Positions 1 through 7,759 of a stretch of DNA of 40,426 nucleotides are shown in pieces (within the stretch, counting starts at the first letter, position 1; each line of letters begins with the position of its first letter). The notes beneath the pieces were generated by a model. That model did not search any database. It was not told the DNA's origin and saw only the letters and a list, made by a program, of their open reading frames with translations. The position numbers and the translations under genes are program-made. Source of the DNA: Paracoccaceae bacterium (GTDB lineage Bacteria > Pseudomonadota > Alphaproteobacteria > Rhodobacterales > Rhodobacteraceae); the NCBI GenBank assembly GCA_024742575.1, contig JANSYF010000031.1, positions 1 to 40,426 on the forward strand, given 5' to 3'.

Positions 1-259
1 ACAAACAACAAGACCAGTGCGCCCTAAACTTACCGGCGCGCCCGCCCTCATATACCCCTGAATTATCCGCCTCGTCTGCGCCAGTCTCTCAACCATCCGC
101 CCCGTCTAACGTCCCAACATGCACCTCAGCGCCGCCGGTGAAGCGCTATTTAGATACCAGTGCAGGACTCCGCAAGCCCTTTTTTTGGTTCTCGTGGATT
201 TTTTTGGTAATCCCTATTTGATGCTGATTTTATGGGCGTACGATCATCGGGTCCAACCG
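1..259. other. No gene recognised
   Basis: This left-edge stretch holds only short open frames without a recognisable domain or a convincing ribosome-binding site. It lies downstream of the leftward MarR gene and may contain that gene's transcript end, but no clear hairpin with a T-run was found. Confidence 0.4.
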
Positions 260-679
260 TCAAACCCCAAGGGCTTTGGCCGCCATTGTCATGAAAAGCT
301 GTCGCTCATCCTTTGATAAGCCCTTCAATATGTCGTCCTGCACAACTTCGACGACCGGAAGGATACGTTGGTAGGCGCGCTGCCCTTCTGAGGTAAGTGA
401 AATCACCCGCGCGCGCCGATCGCGGTCACTGACCACTCGCGCGACATAGCCTTTTTGAATCAGCCTTTCGATGACCCCACCAATGGTTGCCCGATCATAC
501 GCGATCTTAGCGGCAATGCTGGCCTGATCGAGACCGGGCATGGCACGAATCGCATCGAGCGCTGCGAATTGTACCGGCGTCAGGTCGATCCCGACTTCTT
601 GCATGCGAGAAGCGAAGACCTGAGTCGACATTTGGTTAAGGCGCCGGATCACGTGACCAGGCATGTTATGGATTTCCAA
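260..679 (-). CDS. MarR-family transcriptional regulator, MobR-like
   Basis: This is a winged-helix MarR regulator of 139 aa, a normal length for the family. The recognition region (GLDQASIAAKIAYDRATIGG) is followed by the typical wing, with the DRDRRARVISLT motif. The TTG at 679 is chosen as start because AAAAGGGGGTGG lies just upstream, and it gives MLEIHNMPGHVIRRLNQ, the usual MarR first helix. A longer frame reaching 826 would run through the palindromic promoter region and is unlikely. It is divergent from a mobA-type 3-hydroxybenzoate hydroxylase. In Comamonas testosteroni the MarR repressor MobR controls mobA, so the same role is inferred here, probably with the aromatic acid or a relative as inducer. 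Assignment to MarR is firm; MobR orthology is inference from context. Confidence 0.85.
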   Translation of the reverse strand: MEIHNMPGHVIRRLNQMSTQVFASRMQEVGIDLTPVQFAALDAIRAMPGLDQASIAAKIAYDRATIGGVIERLIQKGYVARVVSDRDRRARVISLTSEGQRAYQRILPVVEVVQDDILKGLSKDERQLFMTMAAKALGV

Positions 680-741
680 TAGCCACCCCCTTTTAAACTC
701 TTGCGGCAACAGTCTTCGATCTGACCCGACCAAGGCAAGAT

Positions 742-759
742 AAATATGTATACTTATTT
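742..759. promoter_or_regulatory. Palindromic candidate MarR operator 1
   Basis: The 18-bp site AAATATGTATACTTATTT is a palindrome apart from one t/t mismatch pair flanking the GTATAC centre. It lies between the divergent marR and mobA genes. MarR dimers typically bind 16-20 bp palindromes in such regions, so this is a likely operator controlling one or both genes. Confidence 0.5.
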
Positions 760-779
760 GTTTCACTGTGTAATTAATA

Positions 780-791
780 AGTATAGATACT
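780..791. promoter_or_regulatory. Palindromic candidate MarR operator 2
   Basis: AGTATAGATACT has perfect 5-bp arms around AG and shares the GTATA core with the site at 742-759. It lies about 35 bp upstream of the mobA start, in a position that could overlap its promoter. Confidence 0.45.
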
Positions 792-824
792 AATTTCCAA
801 AATGCACTCCGCGGGGACCGAACC

Positions 825-2744
825 ATGCAGTATTATCTTGACGGCTTCAGACCAGGTGATCCGGATGTCAAAGCCCCTGCCCTGAACCGCGTTGCACCAA
901 ACAGTTTTCCAGAAAAGGTCGACGTGCTGATCGCGGGATGCGGACCTGCGGGATTGTGTCTGGCGGCACAACTCGCCGGGTTTCCCGAGATTTCGACCAT
1001 GATTGTTGAGCCAAAAGCTGGACCGATGGAAAAGGGACAAGCCGATGGCGTCAGCGTCCGCTCTATGGAGATGTTTCAAGCATTTGGCTTTGCGGACAAG
1101 ATCAAACGCGAGGCCTATTGGGTGAATCAAACCGCATTCTGGCGACCGAACGCCAACAATCCAGACCATATCCAACGTATTGGGATCACGCAGGATGTGC
1201 CCGACGATCAATCGGAGATGCCGCATACGATCCTCAACCAAGCACGGATCCACCAGTTGTTCCTTGATGTGATGCAACACGCGCCAACCCGGCTGGAACC
1301 GCATTACGGCATGCGGGTGCGCGATCTTACAGTCGACACAGCCACCGACGACCACCCTGTCACAGTCATTCTGGAACATGTGGCGGAGGATGGAACTGCG
1401 GGCGAGACAACCACGGTACGCGCCAATTACGTGGTGGGCTGTGACGGCGCGCGCAGTACGGTGCGCCGCGCGATCGGGGGTCATCTGCAAGGAGACGCCG
1501 CACATCAGGCCTGGGGCGTGATGGACATACTGGCGAATTCGGATTTTCCCGATCTGCGCCGGAAATGCCTGATCCAATCCACGCGTGAAGGCAATATTCT
1601 GATCATCCCTCGCGAGGGCGGATACCTGTTTCGCATGTATGTGGAGCTGGACAAGCTGAACCCGGAGGAACGGGTTTCAAGCCGGAATCTTGCTGCCGAA
1701 GACATTATTAACGCGGCAAACAGGATTATGCGGCCCTACAGCATCGACGTCAAAGAAGTTGTCTGGTGGTCGGTTTACGAGATTGGGCATCGACTTACCG
1801 ACAAATTCGACGATGTCCCGCCCGAAGAAATCGCCACTCGTACGCCGCGTGTCTTCACCGCAGGAGATGCTTGCCACACCCACAGCCCGAAGGCTGGACA
1901 GGGAATGAACGTGTCGATGGGCGACACGTTTAATCTTGGTTGGAAGCTTGCACATGTTCTTAAAGGGCTGGCCGGTCCACACCTGCTGCACAGCTATTCC
2001 GCCGAACGGCATCTGGAGGCGAAGCGGCTGGTCGAGACTGATCATACCTGGGCACGGATCATGAGCGCCCCGCCGGGTCAGTCGGAATTGGACGGCAGCG
2101 AAATGCCACGGTTCCAGAAGCAGTTTATCGAGAACCTGGAATTCACGGGTGGACTGGCTGTGAAATATGAACCGTCTCTGCTCACTTCGGCTGCGGCACG
2201 GCAAGAGCTTGCTCTTGGGCAAATCGTAGGCAAACGGTTTCATTCCGCCCCCGTGATCCGGCTGGCAGATGCCAAACCTATGCACCTTGGACATGTTGCC
2301 CAAGCGGATGGTCGCTGGCGCATCTATGCGTTTGCGGGGCTAGGCGACACGGGCTTGCCCGGCGGGCCGATTCAGGCGTTGTGCGACTTTCTAGAGACCC
2401 ATACCGCATCACCCGTTTTACAAACACGGCACGCGGGTGGTGATATAGACGCCGTGATTGATGTGCGCGCAGTCTTTCAACAGGACTTCACGTCTTTACG
2501 GTTTGACGGCATGCCGGAACTCTTGCGTCCTGCAAAGGGTCTTTACGGTTTGCACGATTTCGAAAAGGTGTTCTGCGTCGATCACAAGACCGGACAGGAC
2601 ATTTATGATTTGCGCGGTATCGATCGAAAGGGCGGTTGCATGGTTGTCGTCCGCCCCGATCAATACGTAGGTCACATCCTACCCTTGTCGGCGACAGATG
2701 AATTGGTCGCATTTTTTGACGGCGTTTTCGTGCCAGCAGGTTAA
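825..2744 (+). CDS. mobA: 3-hydroxybenzoate 4-monooxygenase (FAD, NADPH)
   Basis: This flavoprotein aromatic hydroxylase is 639 aa, the length I recall for Comamonas testosteroni MobA, and the sequence reads collinearly with that enzyme from the first residues (MQYYLDGFRPGDP) to the end (VVVRPDQYVGHILPL). It shows the FAD Rossmann motif GCGPAGL near residue 39, the GCDGARSTVRR (DG) motif near 208, and the second FAD motif GDACHTHSPKAGQGMN near 347. A C-terminal thioredoxin-like domain follows, as in phenol hydroxylase relatives. The expected reaction converts 3-hydroxybenzoate to protocatechuate in the cytoplasm, feeding the beta-ketoadipate pathway. A related phenol 2-monooxygenase activity cannot be excluded. 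It is transcribed divergently from the MarR gene, with palindromes between them. No other aromatic-degradation gene is nearby. Confidence 0.88.
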   Translation: MQYYLDGFRPGDPDVKAPALNRVAPNSFPEKVDVLIAGCGPAGLCLAAQLAGFPEISTMIVEPKAGPMEKGQADGVSVRSMEMFQAFGFADKIKREAYWVNQTAFWRPNANNPDHIQRIGITQDVPDDQSEMPHTILNQARIHQLFLDVMQHAPTRLEPHYGMRVRDLTVDTATDDHPVTVILEHVAEDGTAGETTTVRANYVVGCDGARSTVRRAIGGHLQGDAAHQAWGVMDILANSDFPDLRRKCLIQSTREGNILIIPREGGYLFRMYVELDKLNPEERVSSRNLAAEDIINAANRIMRPYSIDVKEVVWWSVYEIGHRLTDKFDDVPPEEIATRTPRVFTAGDACHTHSPKAGQGMNVSMGDTFNLGWKLAHVLKGLAGPHLLHSYSAERHLEAKRLVETDHTWARIMSAPPGQSELDGSEMPRFQKQFIENLEFTGGLAVKYEPSLLTSAAARQELALGQIVGKRFHSAPVIRLADAKPMHLGHVAQADGRWRIYAFAGLGDTGLPGGPIQALCDFLETHTASPVLQTRHAGGDIDAVIDVRAVFQQDFTSLRFDGMPELLRPAKGLYGLHDFEKVFCVDHKTGQDIYDLRGIDRKGGCMVVVRPDQYVGHILPLSATDELVAFFDGVFVPAG

Positions 2745-2776
2745 GCGACCAAAAGGGGCGGTCCTTATCCCTGCGG

Positions 2777-4222
2777 TCAGTCTTTTCGCCGCTTGATCGT
2801 GATGATGCATTTGGAATGGCGTGGATGTAGCGCGGGCAGATCCCGTCCGAGCACATCTACAGACCCGACATGCCGCAGAACTCCGGTTGTTTCGACTTCC
2901 CCGTCAACGACCGATCGCCGTTTACCGTAACCGCTTGCAACGCAACGGATGACGTCGCCATTGGTCGCTTGGAACCGGGGGGCGTTGTGTTGCGGCTGCC
3001 GCCCGATTTGTTTTGTTACCACTTGACTGCCAATCGCAGGTGCTTGCACCTGAGGTTTGTGTTTCGTGGTGGCCCCTTGGCTCGTTGATAGCGTTGGCAC
3101 CAAGTGTGGTCTGGGTTTGGGCCGAAGCACCGAAACCAAAGTCGTGTTGGGCGTCGGCACTTGCCCCTGAGAAACTTGTGTCGGCGTCTTTTGTGGAATG
3201 GGCTGTGGCACCGCTACCGCTATGGACTGTGGAGTCGGTTGCGGTACCAACTGGGGGATCGGCCTTGGAGTTGTCTGATGCGGCCTGACGGGCACTGTAA
3301 CCATCGCGGGATTTGGAATGGTGTTCGTCACTGTCCCTGTGGTCGTCGTCGGATTCGTGAAGGGTATGATGACCGGAACCACTGATGGGCGTTGCCCCGG
3401 AACTGCCGTCGGAACTTGCCCAGGCGTGACACCCGGAACCTGACCCGGCACAGTCGTCGGAACCTGGCCCGGTGTCACAACTGCCGTCGGAACTTGCCCA
3501 GGCGTAGCAACCGGAACCTGACCCGGAACTGCCGTCGGCACTTGGCCCGGTGTCAGAACTGCCGTCGGGACTTGCCCAGGCGTGGCAACCGGAACCTGAC
3601 CCGGAACTGCCGTCGGCACTTGGCCCGGTGTCACAACTGCCGTCGGAACTTGCCCAGGCGTGGCAACCGGAACCTGACCCGGAACTGCCGTCGGAACCTG
3701 GCCCGGTGTCAGAACTGCCGTCGGCACTTGCCCAGGCGTGGCAACCGGAACCTGACCCGGAACTGCCGTCGGCACTTGGCCCGGTGTCACAACTGCCGTC
3801 GGAACTTGCCCAGGCGTAGCAACCGGAACCTGACCCGGAACTGCCGTCGGAACCTGGCTTGGCGTTGCTGTCGGGACCATGACTGGAACAAGTGTCGGCG
3901 TGCTACCAGCCGATGACCCGCCGGGTTGACCTTGTGGTAATGGAAGCGGGTTTGTTCCTGTCCCTGTATCAATCGGAAGTGGGGTTACTACGACGGGGTT
4001 GGGCTGCGTCCCGGAACCGGTGGATCCTATTTGGTTAACCGTCGGCTCACTTCCGCCACCAGTTTGTGGCACGCTCCCCCCAACTTGAGGAGAACCACCA
4101 CATTCTGGCGCGCGATGCGGGTTTCCGACGCCAATGCACCATCCCAATTGGTTTCCATTGGCAAAGAGCGGACCAGAAAGCGAAACGAGAACAGCGGTTG
4201 TGAGTCCAAGGCTTCGGCGCAT
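2777..4222 (-). CDS. Secreted PGQVP-repeat protein, possible TPS partner
   Basis: No named family was recognised for this 481-aa protein. An N-terminal signal peptide (MRRSLGLTTAVLVSLSGPLFA) is followed by a short Gly/Cys region and a Pro/Thr/Val-rich low-complexity middle. That middle contains about 19 PGQVP-type units, and a compact C-terminal segment of about 60 aa contains two Cys and Gly-rich motifs (RCVASGYGKRR, LRHVGSVDVLGRDLPA). The ATG at 4222 is chosen; a GTG at 4234 would overlap the upstream stop. The gene starts 5 nt after the TpsB-type transporter stop, so the two are very likely translationally coupled. It is therefore a candidate secreted substrate. A classic TpsA haemagglutination domain is not visible, so the pairing is inference. 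The repeats suggest a flexible extracellular stalk. Confidence 0.7.
   Translation of the reverse strand: MRRSLGLTTAVLVSLSGPLFANGNQLGWCIGVGNPHRAPECGGSPQVGGSVPQTGGGSEPTVNQIGSTGSGTQPNPVVVTPLPIDTGTGTNPLPLPQGQPGGSSAGSTPTLVPVMVPTATPSQVPTAVPGQVPVATPGQVPTAVVTPGQVPTAVPGQVPVATPGQVPTAVLTPGQVPTAVPGQVPVATPGQVPTAVVTPGQVPTAVPGQVPVATPGQVPTAVLTPGQVPTAVPGQVPVATPGQVPTAVVTPGQVPTTVPGQVPGVTPGQVPTAVPGQRPSVVPVIIPFTNPTTTTGTVTNTIPNPAMVTVPVRPHQTTPRPIPQLVPQPTPQSIAVAVPQPIPQKTPTQVSQGQVPTPNTTLVSVLRPKPRPHLVPTLSTSQGATTKHKPQVQAPAIGSQVVTKQIGRQPQHNAPRFQATNGDVIRCVASGYGKRRSVVDGEVETTGVLRHVGSVDVLGRDLPALHPRHSKCIITIKRRKD
3389..3862 (-). repeat. In-frame 78-bp tandem repeats (PGQVP units)
   Basis: The array encodes PGQVPTAV / PGQVPVAT / PGQVPTAVVT modules, giving a 26-residue (78-bp) period. 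The last module alternates VVT and VLT, so there is a 156-bp higher-order period. Units are nearly identical at the DNA level, which suggests recent slippage or unequal recombination. The unit count probably varies between strains. Confidence 0.85.
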
Positions 4223-4227
4223 AGAGG

Positions 4228-5751
4228 TCACCACGACTTTGACAGATTTAGGTAAAACGCAGGATCGCCCGCCTTGGTACTTGGACCGTCCTGAAGCGGG
4301 GCGGCAACGTAAGAGCGCGCGAAGAACCCATTGGTGAATTCTGCATCTATTCCAAGACCTATGGACGAGAGGGTCGCATCGTCGATTTCATGTGCGCGAG
4401 GATCGTTGTTCCAAACTTGACCATAATCGAAAAAGCCAAACGGGCGGAGCCTATTGATATGTTCGCTATTTGGGAAAAGATCGCGGCTTAGTTCCAGACT
4501 GGCGGAATAGCCACTGTCACCTTGAGCCTCGGCAAAAACGTAGCCACGCTCGGCATCAATTCCACCAAGGTAGAATTCTTCTATGCTGGGCAACTGATCC
4601 TGCGAGTGTTGTCCCCATACCTCGGCACGCAATGTTGATTCCGGTCCGAACAGACCAATTGGATGCTCGTATCCCAAACCGAACCGCACGTAGGAGAACG
4701 TCTCATCCCCGTTTTCGATCCCTTGAGGCATCTCGCGTTGTTCGCCGAAGGACAGATTCAGAGCATATTCAAATGCCCCGCCACTCCCCAGCGCTTTGCC
4801 ATAAATCCAGCTTGCGGAAACAATATCTACTTCACTATCAAATTTCTGATCTGCGACATCTACTTCGGATGCCGATTGGCGTAGTTCAAATAAACCATAA
4901 CCGTAAGTGTCGATATTGCGCACAAGGGGAAAACCAAGGGCAAGGATCGCGGTCCGCCCGAGAAGTTCGGTTTCCTGAAGAGCGCCCTGCGCATCGCGGT
5001 AGGCGCCGATATTGCCAAGATATGCCTCACCATACAGTCCACTCCCACCCAGCGGCATACGGTACGCAACCGCCCCCCAGACGGATGTGTCATCACGATC
5101 GAGTTCCGTTGTGGCCGAGAGATTAAAACGAAGGAGGTCGCCCGCAGTAAGCGCGCTGAGATAGCTCTGCGAAAAGGACAAGCGAACAGCTTCCCCAAAT
5201 TCTCTTGAAGGGTGATCAAGGGACAAGCTTCCGAAATCTCGGTCCAACTCGTCCGCAATGATCCGTAGACGCGCATGTGCCGCGCCGGGTGGATAGTCGA
5301 ATTCGGCCGTCGCTGTGATCGAGCCAATATCTTCGACCAACATGATCGCGCGCTCGAGGTCTTTTTGTTGCAAGCCGCGCTTGGCCAACAGCGGCCGCGT
5401 GTAGGCTTCAATCAAGCGAAAATGGTCTTCGTCGACACCCTCGATGAAAATATCGCCCACTTCGCCTTCGTCTACGACCAGAGTGAGTCCGTCCGCAGCC
5501 AAGAAAACTTCGGCCAGAACGTAGCCGTCCTCAAGGTAAATTGTCTCGATAGACTGCGCGAGACCTTGCGGCGATATAAAACCGGTCTGCTGCTGAGTCA
5601 GTAGCGTCGCGAAGCTTAGCAGTTCTGATGGCTCGTAATGGGAAACCCCAAGCAGTGTATAGGTCGCAGTCGTCTCTTGTGCTTCAGCAGCAAAGCTGAG
5701 GGCCGACATCGCGGCGGCGAATGGAAACAAAATTTCATTTCGGACGTCCAT
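4228..5751 (-). CDS. TpsB/ShlB/FhaC-family outer-membrane secretion protein
   Basis: This 507-aa Omp85-superfamily transporter belongs to the two-partner secretion type. A signal peptide ends near AEAQE. POTRA-like sequence follows (LAQSIETIYLEDGYVLAEV, then DLERAIMLVEDI), and then a beta-barrel. The family's conserved tip-loop motif appears as YLGGIDAERGYVF, which retains RGY. The late barrel motif is FGFFDYGQVW, and the protein ends in an aromatic residue as expected for BAM insertion. It is somewhat shorter than FhaC. It would translocate a secreted partner across the outer membrane. The next gene, 5 nt downstream, encodes a signal-peptide-bearing repeat protein that is the obvious candidate. 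No good Shine-Dalgarno is seen at the ATG, so the start is less sure than the family. Confidence 0.85.
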   Translation of the reverse strand: MDVRNEILFPFAAAMSALSFAAEAQETTATYTLLGVSHYEPSELLSFATLLTQQQTGFISPQGLAQSIETIYLEDGYVLAEVFLAADGLTLVVDEGEVGDIFIEGVDEDHFRLIEAYTRPLLAKRGLQQKDLERAIMLVEDIGSITATAEFDYPPGAAHARLRIIADELDRDFGSLSLDHPSREFGEAVRLSFSQSYLSALTAGDLLRFNLSATTELDRDDTSVWGAVAYRMPLGGSGLYGEAYLGNIGAYRDAQGALQETELLGRTAILALGFPLVRNIDTYGYGLFELRQSASEVDVADQKFDSEVDIVSASWIYGKALGSGGAFEYALNLSFGEQREMPQGIENGDETFSYVRFGLGYEHPIGLFGPESTLRAEVWGQHSQDQLPSIEEFYLGGIDAERGYVFAEAQGDSGYSASLELSRDLFPNSEHINRLRPFGFFDYGQVWNNDPRAHEIDDATLSSIGLGIDAEFTNGFFARSYVAAPLQDGPSTKAGDPAFYLNLSKSW

Positions 5752-6025
5752 AACTCAACTAAAAGAAGAAGGCCAAATGGTGTCAATGCGCTCCTATAAC
5801 GAAAGATCAAAAAGAGCAGCCGTCGACGCTTTGTCCACACACATGAATATTCGTTTTCGATGAAAGCTTCACCGAGTTGCAGATCCTGCGTGGCATTTCC
5901 CTTCGTGTTGGTTGCGAGCAAGACCGTTCGCACGAGGTGCAGGTTGCGATTCCAAACTCGCGAATGTGCTGTCCCTAAAACCTGACCTTCGATAAGCTGT
6001 TTCGCATTGAAGAAGGGGTCCACAC

Positions 6026-7318
6026 ATGGAATTCGTCGCAAAAGCAACTGCAATCGTTGGTGGTACTCTCGCCTTCCTGCGTCGACTGGGGTCACCGGAC
6101 ACGCAAGCTTTTGGCGCTCATCCTGAAATTCCCGAGGCGCGCAAACAAGGGATTATGACCCTGAAGATGCCAGTTGCCGAAGGGTGGAAGAACGGACGAT
6201 TGCCGATCTGCGCCCCCGGGCTCAAAGTCAATGCCTTTGCATCCGGCCTGGATCACCCGCGCTGGATCGAAGTGCTGCCGAACGGGGATGTTCTTGTGGC
6301 GGAGTCGAAAGAGCAAGCCGGCCCGCCAAAAACGCTGATGGACCACGCGGCACAGGCGACGATGCGACGGGTCAAAGCAATCGGGAAAAGCGCCAACCGC
6401 GTCACCCTTTGGCGCGACGCCGACAAGGACGGGACTGCCGAAATCCGCGAAGTGTTCGTGGAAAACCAAAACCAGCCCTTCGGCATGGCCCTTGTGGGAA
6501 ACCGCTTCTATCTCGGAAATACGGACGGCATTCGCGTGTTTGATTACACCTCTGGCGATACGGCGCTGACAGGCGAAGGCGAAAAGCTGGTAACGTTCAA
6601 ACCACATGGCCACTGGACCCGCAGCCTGCTTGTTTCGCCCGATGGCACGAAGATCTATGCTGGCGTCGGATCGCTTTCGAATATCGGCGATGCCGGTATG
6701 GACCTGGAAGAGGGCCGCGCCGCTATCTGGGAACTGGATGTTGCAACTGGCAATGCCCGCATCTTTGCCTCGGGCCTGCGCAATGCCGTTGGCATGGCAT
6801 GGGAGCCGGAGACAGGAAAGCTTTGGACCGTCGTGAACGAACGGGATGGTCTTGGGGATGAAACTCCGCCCGACTATCTGACCTCGGTTCAGGAGGGCGG
6901 TTTTTACGGGTGGCCCTATTGCTATTGGGGCAAGACGGTGGACGACCGCGTTCCGCAGGACCCAAAAATGGTGGCACAAGCGATCACCCCAGATTTCGCG
7001 CTTGGAGGGCATACGGCGTCGCTTGGCCTGTGCTGGATGCCAGACGGCACACTGCCAGGTTTCGGCGCGGGCATGGTGATCGGCCAACACGGATCTTGGA
7101 ACCGTTCCAAACTCAGCGGATATAAACTGATCTTCGTGCCGTTCCAGAACGGCGCACCAAGCGGTCCCGCACGAGACATTCTCTCGGGGTTCCTGTCGGA
7201 AGACGAGAAGCTGGCCTATGGCCGTCCCGTTGGTGTGACCATCGGAGCGGACGGAAAGTCGCTTTTGATGGCCGATGACGTGGGTGACATCATCTGGCGC
7301 GTTACAGCTGCGGATTGA
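6026..7318 (+). CDS. PQQ-dependent sugar/L-sorbosone dehydrogenase-like protein
   Basis: This six-bladed beta-propeller protein is 430 aa. Family motifs run through it: SGLDHPRWIEVLPNGDVLVAES (about 73-94), PHGHWTRSLLVSPDGTKIYAGVGS, SGLRNAVGMAWEPETGKLW, YGWPYCYWG and GQHGSWNRS, then PVGVTIGADGKSLLMADD near the end. Members oxidise sugars or aldoses with PQQ in the periplasm and pass electrons to the respiratory chain. The actual substrate here is unknown. The N-terminus has a weak hydrophobic segment (ATAIVGGTLAF) followed by RR, which is not a convincing signal peptide, and the Shine-Dalgarno (GAAGAAGGGG) is 7-8 nt away. The start could therefore be displaced. No PQQ biosynthesis gene is visible in the window. 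Confidence 0.8.
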   Translation: MEFVAKATAIVGGTLAFLRRLGSPDTQAFGAHPEIPEARKQGIMTLKMPVAEGWKNGRLPICAPGLKVNAFASGLDHPRWIEVLPNGDVLVAESKEQAGPPKTLMDHAAQATMRRVKAIGKSANRVTLWRDADKDGTAEIREVFVENQNQPFGMALVGNRFYLGNTDGIRVFDYTSGDTALTGEGEKLVTFKPHGHWTRSLLVSPDGTKIYAGVGSLSNIGDAGMDLEEGRAAIWELDVATGNARIFASGLRNAVGMAWEPETGKLWTVVNERDGLGDETPPDYLTSVQEGGFYGWPYCYWGKTVDDRVPQDPKMVAQAITPDFALGGHTASLGLCWMPDGTLPGFGAGMVIGQHGSWNRSKLSGYKLIFVPFQNGAPSGPARDILSGFLSEDEKLAYGRPVGVTIGADGKSLLMADDVGDIIWRVTAAD

Positions 7319-7357
7319 CGTAAGAAAACAAACAGAACTCCAAAAAAACCGATCCGC

Positions 7358-7372
7358 ATACCAGTTTGGTAT
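7358..7372. promoter_or_regulatory. Orphan inverted repeat ATACCA-N3-TGGTAT
   Basis: A 6-bp inverted repeat with a 3-nt spacer lies downstream of the sugar dehydrogenase and upstream of the decayed GcvT fragment and BKACE gene. The half-sites resemble operators of GntR-type regulators. It may be the remaining promoter or operator of the BKACE-aminotransferase genes or of the degraded gene. No cognate regulator is adjacent. Confidence 0.3.
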
Positions 7373-7558
7373 ATGGTGGCGGGCTGGGATGAACATTGCC
7401 CATACCACTGTCCAAGGTCACACAGCCCATGATCTATCCGAGGTAGGTGACAAACGCTTTGCCCCTGTGTTCGACCCGGTCGAAATCTGATGGCGCGGGT
7501 TTCTGAAATGCTTGGCACGCATCAAGAGATTGCTTAACCCGGTCGCCAGCATTGCACT

Positions 7559-7756
7559 GTGTGCGATTTGCGTTGCCTACCGATTGAGGCGGCCTATCGC
7601 ATACCGGGCGCGCATGTGGGAAAAGTCTATGGCTGGGAGCGCCCGTTGTATTTCTCCAAGGAAGTTGAACCAATGATGACCATCCCCAAGCCAGACTGGT
7701 TTGACACTGTCGCCGCAGAAGTACGCGCCGCTCGCAGCGCAAGTGTCGACAGCTGA
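7559..7756 (+). pseudogene. Fragment of GcvT-type dimethylglycine/sarcosine dehydrogenase
   Basis: The frame reads LPIEAAYRIPGAHVGKVYGW, then ERPLYF, then PDWFDTVAAEVRAAR. This matches the stretch of FAD-dependent GcvT-domain oxidoreductases (dimethylglycine or sarcosine dehydrogenase family) with the form GxxxGWERPxWFxPxGVEP followed by xWFDxVxxExxAxREAV. The FAD domain upstream and the rest of the folate-binding domain downstream are missing. The frame stops right before the BKACE start at 7760. It is a relic of an intact one-carbon/betaine-type demethylase gene, removed by deletion. Family recognition rests on a short but characteristic motif. Confidence 0.55.
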
Positions 7757-7759
7757 TCC

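Noticed and set aside
774-1577. Long minus-strand frame opposite the hydroxylase gene
   Set aside because: It lies antisense to a well-supported mobA gene and shows no domain or ribosome site.
3389-3862. CRISPR-like array
   Set aside because: The repeats are contiguous, without unique spacers, and code in frame for PGQVP modules.
3392-3916. Plus-strand frame encoding an Arg/Asn/Cys repeat opposite the PGQVP array
   Set aside because: It repeats only because the real gene on the other strand is repetitive; it lacks a start signal and signal peptide.
5860-6020. Plus-strand frame with an ABC-ATPase-like phrase (FTELQILRGISLRV) before the PQQ dehydrogenase
   Set aside because: The similarity is one short phrase with no Walker motif and a stop soon after; too weak to call a pseudogene.
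6092-7408. 438-codon minus-strand frame opposite the PQQ dehydrogenase
   Set aside because: It is an antisense shadow of a gene with clear family motifs; its composition (many Cys, His, Arg) is typical of non-coding frames.
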